The notes below the pieces were generated by a model. That model saw only the letters and a program-made list of their open reading frames with translations. It had not been told where the DNA came from and searched no databases. The position numbers were made by a program, and so were the translations under genes. A stretch of DNA of 64,000 nucleotides. It comes from Lophium mytilinum. Lineage: Eukaryota > Ascomycota > Dothideomycetes > Mytilinidiales > Mytilinidiaceae. Every line of letters starts with the position of its first letter. Positions within the stretch are counted from its first letter, which is position 1. This document shows, one piece after another, positions 46,744 to 57,410 of the stretch. The stretch covers positions 613,832 to 677,831 of the forward strand of contig MU004191.1 in the NCBI GenBank assembly GCA_010093605.1. The letters are read 5' to 3'.

Positions 46744-48334
46744 ATGGCCCCCAAGACAGTCGAGGAGCAGCTCGCCGAGCTTGAGTTCGAGGCCCAGGCG
46801 CCGCCTAAAGCCCCGCCCAAGAGCTCGAGCAAGCCCAAAGCTGCTCGTGGGAGCTCTGAACGCGAGATTGACGCCCTCAAGGAGCTCGAGGAACTTGAAG
46901 CGCTTGAGAAATTCGAACGACCCGAGCCCGCTAGGCCTTCTAGTAGACCAAACACCCCCAAACTTCCCTCGTCGTCCACCACCAGCAGGAACCGGTCACC
47001 GAGAAGGACGGGGATAGCTACGCCCTCGTCTACTGGCTCTACGCGCACGAGCGAAGATAACAAGCAGCAGCATCCACCTCGCAAATCGGGAGAGAGCACG
47101 CGATCCTTCCATCAAGGTTTCTCCGCAACTGATGAAGAACCAAAGCCCCAGGCAACCCCCGAACCAGAGCCGCCCAAGGCATCCGGAGGAGGCTGGTGGG
47201 GAGGTCTTCTCTCCACTGCCAGTGCGGCAGTCAAGCAGGCGGAGAATGCAGTGAAGGAGATCCAGAAGAACGAGGAGGCTCAACGGTGGGCCGAGCAGGT
47301 CAAAGGGAACGTTGGGGCACTGCGTGGTATCGGTATGTTCACGTGTGATTTCTAGCTATACGAAGTCTACGGCTCACTGACCATAAACTGCAGGAGGAGA
47401 ACTTCGCTCTCGCGCCATTCCTACCTTCACAAATATCTTGCACACGCTCGCTCCTCCCATCTCTCAGCATGAGCGCCTTCAAATCCACATTACCCATGAT
47501 CTTGTTGGCTACCCCTCACTCGACCCTATAATTTACCAGACCTTCTCTACCGTAATGTCGCAAGTGGAAGGTGGTGATCTCCTTGTAATCCAACGTGGCT
47601 CAGAATCCACGCATCGCCGTGCCTCAGACGCAGGGTACACTGGAGGCTCGAGCGGATGGAATGATGGCCCGTGGTGGCGTCAAGCCGACAAGCGGGATCT
47701 GAGTGTTGTGAAAGGACTCGTCGAGGGCACAAAGCTCGCGCGGGTGAGCGCAGAAGCCTACGCAACTGATTTCTTTGCGCCAAAGGGAGGTGTTGAGGAG
47801 GCTGCGAAGCAAGCGACTGAGATCCTTAGCGAGAGCAATCCCGTTCGAAGCAGCGATATCTTCCTCAGCTTGCAAGCAATTAGCTACCCCGTGCTCGAGG
47901 ACCTGTTCGGCGGATCAGTTTCTGCTGACGCCGAGAAGACTGGAGGAGTGGAAGAGCCGAAAGAATGCGACGACCTAGTGGCGTTTGCCATCTATCTCCA
48001 CGACCCTATTCACAGTATCACTTTCAAAACCCTCTCTCAGGGATTTCCACTTAAGTGGGTCGAATGGGTAGATGCTCATGTGCCTCCAACCGAAGCCGGC
48101 CAGGAGCAGCAGCTGCCGGAAGAGATAATGGAGATCATCCAGAGTGGTGGTGTTGACCCGCGAGAGTGGGTTGCCGACTGGATGGAAGAGGTTATTAATC
48201 TGAGTGTAGGCGTCATTGCGCAGAGGTATGTTGCACGGAGAATGGGAGTCGGTGAAGGAGGCATTGGAAGAGGAAAGGCTAGGGAGATGGTCGTTGAAGC
48301 GGGCGGAGGAGAGGCTGCAAGGGCTGGTCTTTAA
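46744..48334 (+). CDS. Maintenance of telomere capping protein 1 (Mtc1-like)
   Basis: Exons 46744-47332 and 47394-48334 join in phase to 509 residues. The start MAPKTVEEQLAELEFEAQ is the family's acidic helix; a Ser/Pro-rich disordered part follows, then GGGWWGGLLSTASAAVKQAE, read as GWWGGLLSTASAAVKQAE. The conserved C-terminal domain includes LQIHITHDLVGYPSLDP, TFSTVMSQVEGGDLLV, AIYLHDPIHSITFKTLSQ and EWVADWMEEVINLSVGV. Yeast Mtc1 interacts genetically with the telomere cap and is implicated in post-Golgi trafficking; molecular function is unsettled. Complete. Confidence 0.92.
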
Positions 48335-48780
48335 GTGTGTTTTTTCTGGTGGTGTATCTGTTCATTCACGGCGCAAAGGCGTGTGTTTGGGTTATTTTAC
48401 GAGAGAATCTCCTGGCTTGGAGTTGCGATATCATGGGTTTCAATCGAGCTCTTTTAGTCCTCTCCGAATGCATACCAAATCACTAATTAGACACAATCTA
48501 TCTTGCTTGCAAAGCATTCGATGGAGAGCTCCGCCCTAACAAGGCCGAATCGCCTTTATATAGGCAAACTGACACCCTTCGCGCAGGTAACAAAGATCTG
48601 TGAAAACGCTTCTCATAACACATAAGTAATCCCTCTACGCCGCAGCAAGGCTGACCTATGAACGCCATTCCCGTGTGTTCCATTCGTGATACTCCCTGGG
48701 TATAAGGTATCAATCCACACTTCCAGACCCCCGCTCGCACTCTCCATTCCCATGCAACACATTTGACTCTCCCACTATCC
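48335..48780. other. Intergenic between convergent genes
   Basis: 3' flanks of MTC1 and the UPF0390 gene. Nothing further seen. Confidence 0.5.
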
Positions 48781-49107
48781 TTATGCTGTCATCTTCTTGT
48801 CTTTCTTCCTATCCCCGCCAATCCTCCCCTCCCTCTTCCCGCCCTTCAAAAGCTCCAAATGCCCCGCCTTCTCCGCCAGATTTTTCTCCGTCATCGACGA
48901 GAGCCCCGCTGAACCCTTCTTCATGATATTTCGTTGTGAGATGAGCTTCGCTTTCTTGGGCTTGATAACCCGGTTGCCGGTCTTGGGACCGAATGATTTC
49001 GTTCTAGAAAGAAAATGTGAGCTTTTGGAGGGTTGTGGAATTGTGTGGAGTGCGGACTTTTTGGAGGTGGAGATTTTGTGCGGGTTCTTCACTGCGCCTT
49101 GTGCCAT
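48781..49107 (-). CDS. UPF0390/DUF2462 small basic protein
   Basis: 108 residues, single exon. MAQGAVKNPHKI, GPKTGNRVIKPKKAKLISQ and a Lys-rich C-terminus with NLAEKAGHLELLKGGKREG follow the pattern of the UPF0390 (DUF2462) family, small basic, probably nucleolar proteins conserved from fungi to humans. The fungal N-terminal insertion (TSKKSALHTIPQPSKSSHF) is slightly longer than usual. Function is not established. Confidence 0.8.
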   Translation of the reverse strand: MAQGAVKNPHKISTSKKSALHTIPQPSKSSHFLSRTKSFGPKTGNRVIKPKKAKLISQRNIMKKGSAGLSSMTEKNLAEKAGHLELLKGGKREGRIGGDRKKDKKMTA

Positions 49108-49722
49108 GACAGCGGTTAGGACAGATGTGATCTTAGAAGAGAGAATCGCTGGGGCTTGAGTGGTGTTGAGGAGATTCGGAATATTGGGGTCAAAATTTAG
49201 AGATGCTTGGCAAAACTCTCCGCGATTTAAAAGTGGGGCATGTCCGTTTTAGCCGCAGGACCTCGACGTCTCCCTTGTCCCAGCTCTTAATTGACCAACT
49301 CAAAACCCCTGTTCTCGCAATATCCCGGAAACATTCACAGCTTGCCCGTTAGTTGAATTTGGCCCTGGTGGAGTTTCAATCTATCATTGATTATGATGCT
49401 TGCGCGGCCGACGGTGCCTTGCACGCAATCCCGGGCCCAGGTCATCGAGGAGGGGATTGTGGATTTAACCTGTGTATATACCCGGGATCGTTGTATGAAC
49501 CTGTATGAGAGATGAGATCCCCCGACTGGATTCCCCCGAACGTGCTTCCTCGAATGTGGAGAGCATGCTGAGAGCTTCGGAGGAGATCAATGCGGTTTGG
49601 TGGATACCCCTTCCTAGGAATGGGTAGAAATGTATATCACGGGAACCACTCCCCGGAGTTGGAGGGGTGATTCCTAATCGCGTTATGTCACTATAAACAT
49701 TGTATATCTTGTCTTTTTCATT
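49108..49722. other. Intergenic, upstream of GH115
   Basis: 615 bp; probable promoter and 5' UTR of the GH115 gene and of the minus-strand UPF0390 gene. No gene. Confidence 0.45.
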
Positions 49723-52700
49723 ATGAAGCTTTCGAGTGTTGTCCTTTCAGCCCTCCTGTCTCTCCTGATTCTATTTCAACCCGTTTCCTCGCTGGGACAG
49801 AAATTGACAATCGCTTTCGACGATGCGCCTGGACGATTGAAGCTTGCAACCCGCTCCACTTCGGTCCAATTGCTCTTGGATGCTGCGGACTGGCCTGGCG
49901 TTCTTCGCGTTGCTGACGATCTTGCAGTAGATTTTGGACGCGTTACTGCAGTCAATGGCTCTGTATCTGTCACTCATGGCTCACATACTCTATCATCAAA
50001 CGCGTCTTTGATCTTTAACGTTACTCGTAAAACGGGATGGGAGATAGAAGGGAATAGCACAAGGCCGAGAGGTGGAACTATCCTGGCTGGCACGGTGGGG
50101 AAGTCCGCGATTATTGATGACCTGGTCGAGCAAGGGAAAATCAACGTGACGGATATAGTGGGAAGATGGGAAGCGTTTAAGAGTCAGATCGTCAAGAATC
50201 CTGTTCACGGTGCCTCTGAAGCTTTAGTGATATCTGGTAAGCTGACATGTTCTCTTTAGGCTCCCACGGGTTTGTTGCCTCCGCTTCTGATAATTGGTTT
50301 AGGCTCTGACAAGCGTGGTACTATCTACGGCCTCTACGACATCTCTGAGCAAATCGGCGTCTCGCCATGGTATTACTGGGCCGACGTGGCCCCGAAATTC
50401 CACGAAGCTATATTCGCGATGGACGTATCCAAGACTCAGGGCTCCCCCTCTATCAAATACCGTGGCATCTTCTTGAATGACGAGGCGCCAGCTCTCACCG
50501 GCTTTATCAACGCGAAATATCCACCAGGGAAATATGGTCCTGGATACAACGCTGACTTTTACTCGACGGTCTTTGAACTCCTCCTTCGCTTGAGAGCGAA
50601 CTACATGTGGCCTGCTCAATGGAACAGCATGCTATTTGTGGACGATCCCCGCACCCAGCCTCTTGCTGACGAATACGGAATCGTGATGGGAACAAGCCAC
50701 ACTGAGCCGATGGCGCGTGCTACGAAAGAATGGAACGTCTTTGGTGGAGGCCTCCAGTGGCAGTGGAACATCAATAATGCGTCCATCAGACCTTTTATGA
50801 AAGAAGGCGCGATTCGCGCGAAGCCGTATGAGAACGTGATTACAATGGGCATGCGAGGATCTGGGGACACGGCTATGACTGCAGGCATTGAGACCGCTAT
50901 GTTAGAAGACATCGTTGAAAATCAGCGCGGAATCCTGGCTAAGGTGTATGGAAACGCAAGCGCCGTACCGCAAATGTGGTGTCTTTACAAAGAGGTGCAG
51001 GGATACTATGAAGCTGGGATGAGAGTTCCAGATGATATCACTCTACTGTGGACGGAAGATAATTGGGGCAACATTCGGCGCCTTCCGATTGGGAATGAGA
51101 CGGATCGGTCTGGTGGCGCTGGCGTCTACTATGTGAGTTGGCTTGAAATTATCTGATACGGCTGGGCTGATATTACTGGATAGCATTTTGACTACGTTGG
51201 GGATCCTCGAGACTACAAGTGGGTAAGATGGCCTTGATACCCTCCACGATGGTCACAAGCTGACTTACTGTGCCAGATCAACACAATTCAGCTTCAGAAA
51301 ACGGCCGAGCAAATGCACCAAGCGTACATGCGAGAGGCTAAAACACTTTGGATCGTGAACGTCGGCGATCTGAAGCCACTGGAGATCCCCATCAACCATT
51401 TCCTCGATTTAGCATACGACCTTGAACGTTGGGGCGCTGTTGATACCGTTTCATCATGGCTAGAGCATTGGGCGACCCGGGAGTTTGGTTCTAGCTTTGC
51501 GCAAGTCATTGCAGAAGTTGTCAACCAGTACGGCTTCCTGGCTGCGAGAAGGAAATACGAACTTATTGAGCCGAATACCTTCAGCCTCATTAACTATCAA
51601 GAAGCTGACAAGATACTTGCTGAATGGGAAGATCTTGGTCAGAAGGCTCAAGCAATCTCCGACAAGCTTCCACTAGAATCAAAACCTGCGTTCTTTGAGA
51701 TGGTCCTTCATCCTGTGTTTGCAGGAGGGAACTTCAATGATATCCAAATTAGCGCCGCGCGGAACCAGCTGTATGCAAATCAAGGACGCAACAGCGCTAA
51801 TTCCTTGGTACAAAGAGTGCTGGACAAGATGAAAGTTGATCATGAAATGACTGTCCTATACAATACGCTGCTCGATGGCAAATGGAATCACATGATGGAT
51901 CAAACTCACTTAGGATATCAAGGTTACTGGTAATTATATATGATCCTAGTTTGATGGCTTATACTAATAGATTTAGGCAAGCGCCAATGAGACAAGCCAC
52001 ACCAGCATTACAATATGTCCAAAATCTTGAGCGGGCTCTCTCTGGTGATATGGGAGTAAGTGTGGAATCCAGCAACGCTACTGTTCCAGGGGATGACAGG
52101 TATCACACAAACGGAGGAGGCAATCTAGAGTTTCCTCCTGTCAATCCTTTCAGCCCTGAGCGCTATATGGAGATCTTCTCTATAGGAACTTCCGTCTTCA
52201 CTTGGATCATACAGGCCCCGCCGTATGTGAAGCTATCCCAGAGCTCCGGAAAGCTTTCGCCCGACTTCAACAACTCCGACACCCGTGTCTGGGTCTCGAT
52301 TGACTGGAACACCATTCCATCTATGTCTGGGGTTATCGTGATGAACATCACTTCATCAACAGATTATGGAACCCAATATAGCATGCCAACGGTCTCATTA
52401 ACTTACAACAAGACCTCCATCCCTTCTACTTTCTCCGGATTCGTCGAAGATAACAGCATTATTTCCATCGAAGCAGAGCACTACACCAGCTTGACGCCAG
52501 CTTCCAACCTCACCTACACGACTCTTCCTGGATATGGCCGCACGCTCTCCGCCATCACACTCTCTAATCCTCTTGCCCCGTCCCTTACTACCGCGACGGC
52601 GCCGATGCTTGAGTACAACTTCTACACCTTCACCTCGACTACCTCCGCTAAAGCCGCGAATCTGACTCTCATTTTCGGCGCAGGCCTTAACACAACCCCA

Positions 52701-52982
52701 GCCCGCCCGCTCGCGTATATAGCACAGATCGACGACCTCGAGCCGCAGCGGCGCGCTTATATTATCGACCAGCCTGCTGGTGCGTGGCCTATTGGATGGT
52801 ACGACGCCGTCGCGCAGGCTGCCTGGAAGAACACAACTAGCTGGGGTGCGCTCGATGAGGGCGAGCACAAGCTGAAGATCTGGCTGGTGGAGCCAGGGGT
52901 GGTGCTGCAGAAGATTGTACTCGATCTGGGCGGTGTTTTGCCGAGTTATCTTGGCCCTCCTGAGAGTCTGATAGTAGGGTAA
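49723..52982 (+). CDS. GH115 alpha-glucuronidase, secreted
   Basis: Glycoside hydrolase family 115, which removes 4-O-methyl-glucuronic acid from xylan. Five exons (49723-50236, 50303-51132, a 39-nt exon 51184-51222, 51277-51929, 51977-52982) join in phase to 1,013 residues. Signal peptide MKLSSVVLSALLSLLILF. Family motifs: RGTIYGLYDISEQIGVSPWY, read as GTIYGLYDISEQIGVSPWY, with YWADV; RGIFLNDEAPALTGF, ANYMWPAQWN, MGTSHTEPM, TMGMRGSGD, LLWTEDNWGN and HMMDQTHLGYQGYW. The C-terminal domain has repeated N-glycosylation sites and ISIEAEHYTS. Complete. It points to plant hemicellulose use. Confidence 0.95.
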
Positions 52983-53857
52983 GGTTCAGTTTGTGTTTGA
53001 CGAGGCATGTGGAAGGCTGATAGGTTGAGTGTATAGCGTGAGTTCAAAGTCTCGGAAATACGTTGGGATTCTACGATTGTCCATCTACCAGCTGCTTTCA
53101 TGCAGTTGCTTTCATGTTACCCTATCTTTCTTTTGACAACATACTCAGTATCATTTAGTCGTTTGGTTTCGCTCGTATTCAAACCCTAACCCGAGGACCA
53201 GTCTCCGCGTTGCGCATACACAGTTATTGCAATGCCCGTCCGCCTCTGGTGTACATTCAGATTGGCGATACATGTGGCAATGCTCTACTACATAATCGGA
53301 ACAAGGGCCATAATTCTCACTCCTGCCATCATCATTTCTCCGTCTTCAGTTCAAATCTCACTTATACGTTCTTCGTCAACGGCCTGAAGTAGTACGGTTT
53401 GCCGGCTCCGATCTGCGGTAAGCGAGCTTACGCCTGCCCATTACGATCGCGTAAGCCATGAGGCTGACAGCTTTTACAAGTAAGATTGTTTCGTGGCTCG
53501 CTAGTGACGATCTGATTCCTCCATTTTTATATGTAGGATACCCGTTTGTGCTATGGCTGCCGAATACCAGGGATGGTCCGTTCAGTCTGTTGCACGAGCT
53601 GCTAACGCGACTTTGTAGTGAATCAGTGAGCGAGTCTTACTTCATGACCCATTACTAAATATACTCATGCGCTCGGCCGTGTCTGCCCGGCGGTAAGTGA
53701 AGCCTTTCTCGTCGATTTTCTTTGATATGCCTCAAAAACCGATTTACATTACGATACTACACATTCTAAACACTAGCTTCTCAATCTCCCCCAGAGGAGG
53801 CTGTTTGCCACCATCATTCTTATTATCTTTACAGCAGCAGCTACTTTGCTCTACAAC
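52983..53857. other. Intergenic, GH115 to P450
   Basis: No supported gene. Two short frames (53210-53392, 53458-53658) have no recognisable features. Confidence 0.45.
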
Positions 53858-55549
53858 ATGCTGCTCTTCAATTCCATTTCTATTAGCTTCATCTTCATTG
53901 CTATAACTTACTATCTATACTCCCGAGCTACCCTATACCTCCGCCGTCGAGCTTTCCAGCGCCAAGATGGCTGCCAAGCAGCCCAGATCAAGTACCCACT
54001 CAAAGATCCCTTCTTCGGTATAGACCTCATTCTTGACACTATACGCAACGCGAAGAACCACCGTCATCTCGAGGGGACATGGCACCGTTACGAAAAATCT
54101 GGCAATACATTCACATGCCGCCTCATCAACTGCCCTACTGTCTTCACTATCGACCCTGTAAACATCAAGACGATACTAGCTACCAAGTTCGAAGACTTCA
54201 AGCTATCCACTATCCGTGTGGATGCTATGGTCCCAATCTTCGGCCACGGTATCTTCACTACAGACGGAAAAGCCTGGCAATACTCTCGCGCCCTGCTCCG
54301 TCCCACTTTTACCAAGGAGAGTATCTCCAATCTAGATACGGCAGAGTTCCACTTCCAACATCTTCTTAGATGCATCCCGAGCAATAATGCTACAGTCGAT
54401 CTGCAGGAGCTCTTTTTCCGCTATACGATGGACACCGCGACCGAGTTCCTCTTCGGCCACTCTGTCCACAGCCAAACTCGGGCGCGTGAGTCAATCGCCG
54501 CAAACTCAGTGGTCCCAGACGCAGAGTTCGTGACGCATTACGCGTATACGCAGCTTGAAGCGAGTCACAACGTCCGCTTAGGCCCTCTGAACAAATTTCA
54601 CTACAATGCCAAGGCGAACATTGCGCGGGATAAAGTCTTTGCATACGTTGACTCGCTTATCGATGCCCTTTTCGCGAAGCGCGCTGCTTTTCCAACACTT
54701 CCCCCGAAAGCGGAAAAGATTGATCATGATGGCGGGGCCAAGGAGAAGTACATCTTCCTTGAAGCTCTCGCTAACGAGACATCCGATCGCCAGGTGCTCC
54801 GGGATCAGATTCTCAACGTCCTGCTTGCGGGTCCGACACCACTGCTAGCCTTCTAAGCAACCTTTTCTTTGAGCTAGCGCGGCATCCAAACGTATGGGCG
54901 AAGCTGCGTGATGAAGTCAAGGCTTTGGAAGGTAGACTTCCTACCTACACTGATATGCGGAATATGAAGTACCTCAAGTGGTGCATCAACGAAAGTGAGT
55001 ATCTCACTCATATCCCTCCTCAATATTCGCTAGAGGACTTAGCCCCAAATCTAGCCCTCCGCCTTCGCCCTGTGGATCCCGCCAACACCCGCGAAGCTGT
55101 TCGCGACACCTTCCTCCCGCACGGGGGCGGACCCGACGGCACATCGCCCCTCTTCGTCAAGAAAGGCACACAGGTGCTCTACAGCGTCTACAGCATGCAC
55201 CGCCGCCGCGACTTCTTCGGGCAAGACTCCGAGGTCTTCCGCCCGGAGCGGTGGGAGGGGCTGCATCCGCGATGGGTAAGTTCCATTCTCCCGCTTCAGA
55301 GAAAATGTAGCTCCCGGTTTAACCGCTGACTTTGAAATGTAGGAGTACCTCTCCTTCAACGGCGGCCCGCGCATCTGTCTCGGGCAGCAGTTCGCGCTAA
55401 CGGAGGCGTCATTCGTAGTAGTGCGTTTGCTGCAGGAATTTGCGGGGATTGAGGCGAGGGATGAGGAGCCGTGGATGGAGCTTTCTACGCTGGTCGTTTG
55501 CTCGAAAAATGGGGTTCAGGTGGGCCTTACGAAGGCGGAAGAGCAGTAG
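53858..55549 (+). CDS. CYP52-like cytochrome P450, frame-shifted in the I-helix
   Basis: Microsomal monooxygenase, fatty-acid/alkane hydroxylase type. The start [19 protein letters not shown] gives a membrane anchor; [35 protein letters not shown] (read as [19 protein letters not shown]) and PERW follow the CYP52 pattern. Exons end at 54994 and 55275, with acceptors before 55055 and 55343; ETLR (K-helix E-x-x-R) is formed across the first intron and [14 protein letters not shown] is the heme-Cys loop. At about 54830-54838 the frame breaks: LLAG is followed by a stop-bound frame, whereas the next frame continues [19 protein letters not shown]. One base is missing from the codon before Asp of A-G-x-D-T-T. 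Pseudogene or assembly error; everything else is intact. Confidence 0.8.
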
Positions 55550-56162
55550 TGAGGAAATGGTTCTTAGCTGACTATTCTTATCATAGGCAGCTAGGGAAGC
55601 GGAGATGCCCCTGTGATTACTTCTGCTAACTTACATTCTCTCTAGATTCCATCTCCTTAGTCCTCTAAACGTTGCACCATTTAAAATCAAAGACCATGAG
55701 AGAATTGAGAATAGACACCGTATGAGATTCCTTTCTACATCTAGGCCTATGTTCAAAAACTGCAGTCGCAATCTAGGCCATGTGCGAAGCGGTGCACAGA
55801 CCGTTCTACAACCTAGCCGTTAGACCTTAAGTGGTCTCCAAGGAACACCAGTCAACCATTGCCTAAAAGACCAATCTTCAAATCCTCGCACGGATGATAT
55901 CAAAGAAAGAGATTAAGCCGAACTACGTATGCAAGCTGTCTAGGCCCAAGTCGGGATGAGCAATAGGCTGGTCGTTGGCCAAGGAGTGGCCCACAAGAGC
56001 GCTTCGATTATGGTCTACGGCATCGGTGACATTAGCGTCAGCCCTCCAAAACGTTCATCCCACTGCAAGGTCGGTGTCAGGCTGTTGCCGGCCAAAGTAA
56101 CATTGCCGCATCCTGTGAGTGGTGTTCTCTCCTCACCTTGCCTGAGCGGATCGAGTTGGCAT
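55550..56162. other. Intergenic between convergent genes
   Basis: 3' flanks of the P450 and the gene at 56163. Nothing else seen. Confidence 0.45.
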
Positions 56163-56841
56163 TTAACCCTTGCGGAAGACGTCGCCAATCGCCATGATTG
56201 AGTCCATGACCTTCCGTCTGGGCTTTCTTTCCTTCAGACTCTTCTCTTGGGGCGGCTGAGTCTTCACAACCGGTGCCTTCTTCTTCCAGTTCGTGTAAGG
56301 ATTTCTCTCTTCCTCTGGCTCCGCTTCCGCCTCTTCCGAGACGGCCTCTTCCTCAGCCGAGCCTCCCTTTTTTTTCTTCTTGTGGCATCCCTTCGTCTCC
56401 TTGAGTTGGTCTCTGTAATGCCGGTTCCCGCCGTCACGATACGAATGGCCGGGCTTCATGCACCCGCCCTTCGATTGAACAAGGAAACGCTCGCCACATC
56501 GGCGTTCGGTCTCGTGGTTCTCGTCTGGAGGCATCATCACGTCGCAGTAGGCCATATGAAAATCGTCGTAGCATGTATTAGAGATAGGGCCTCTGCAGAC
56601 AGGGCTGATTCAGAATTAGTTTCATATGTCGCTTGTTAGTAGATAGGGGTATCAGAACTTACCAGTGATGCGACTTAGAAGAAGTAGCCCCTGTCTCGTC
56701 ATTGCGGAGAACACGTACCGAGGCTTTGGAAGCCTTGGACTTTCCTTTCGACTTTCCGTTCGCCTTGCCGTTCGTCTTTCCGTTTGTCTTTCCATTCTTG
56801 TCGTCGGTGGCGTCGATTTGAAATGCGATTTTCTTAGCCAT
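56163..56841 (-). CDS. Small Cys/Lys-rich orphan protein
   Basis: Exons 56841-56663 and 56604-56163 join in phase to 206 residues. The N-terminus MAKKIAFQIDATDDKNGK is followed by NGK/TNGK/SKGK repeats. The splice creates HHCPVCRGPIS, then CYDDFHMAYCDVMMP and RRCGERFLVQSKGGC-type Cys spacing, compatible with a metal-binding module. A Glu-rich stretch, a poly-Lys block and a basic C-terminus (LKERKPRRKVMDSIMAIGD) follow. No known family; probably nuclear or cytosolic. An alternative acceptor would place a stop at the junction, so the chosen acceptor (GAATCAG) is the only one that stays open. Confidence 0.6.
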
Positions 56842-57410
56842 TGTTCGGATTCTGAATGGCTTAGGTGTGACCTATGTGGAAGCGAAGCATAAAAGTTGTG
56901 TCAGCGACGAGATGTGATGTCTTCGAAGTGCCGTTACTGTGGAAGCAGGGGTAGCTGTGGGATCAATGGTGGTATGGGTGGTGATGGTGAGTCCGAATTG
57001 GGACTTCGGGAAACAGTCTCCATGATTTTTATATCCCTAACGGAGCGTGGAAGCGCTCAGGCAGTGACTTGGGACCGCCGTCGCCATAATGAATGGATGT
57101 GAGTTGCCCCTGAATTCAGTGTCGTTATTGTTCTATATATTGACAGTGAATGCTGATCTAACCCCCTATAGTATATCACGTTGTTCTCACGGGTTTTGAG
57201 GGACACTTTAGGTGCCCTTGATTCACTCACCATGTGCGAGGGTAGCCCTACAAAGTACTTAAACACCCTAGGTTTGCGCGTACAAGCTCCAACGCAAACT
57301 TACCTCACTCACACCACACGCACCCACCACCTACCTACATCAAGTCTGCCTTGTCCACACCACATCTACATCTACGAGCTTCAGCCCGCTCAGTTGTTGA
57401 TCTCCACAGA
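56842..57410. promoter_or_regulatory. Divergent intergenic region
   Basis: 5' flanks of the Cys/Lys-rich gene (start 56841) and the APH-like gene (start 57411). No gene. Confidence 0.4.
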
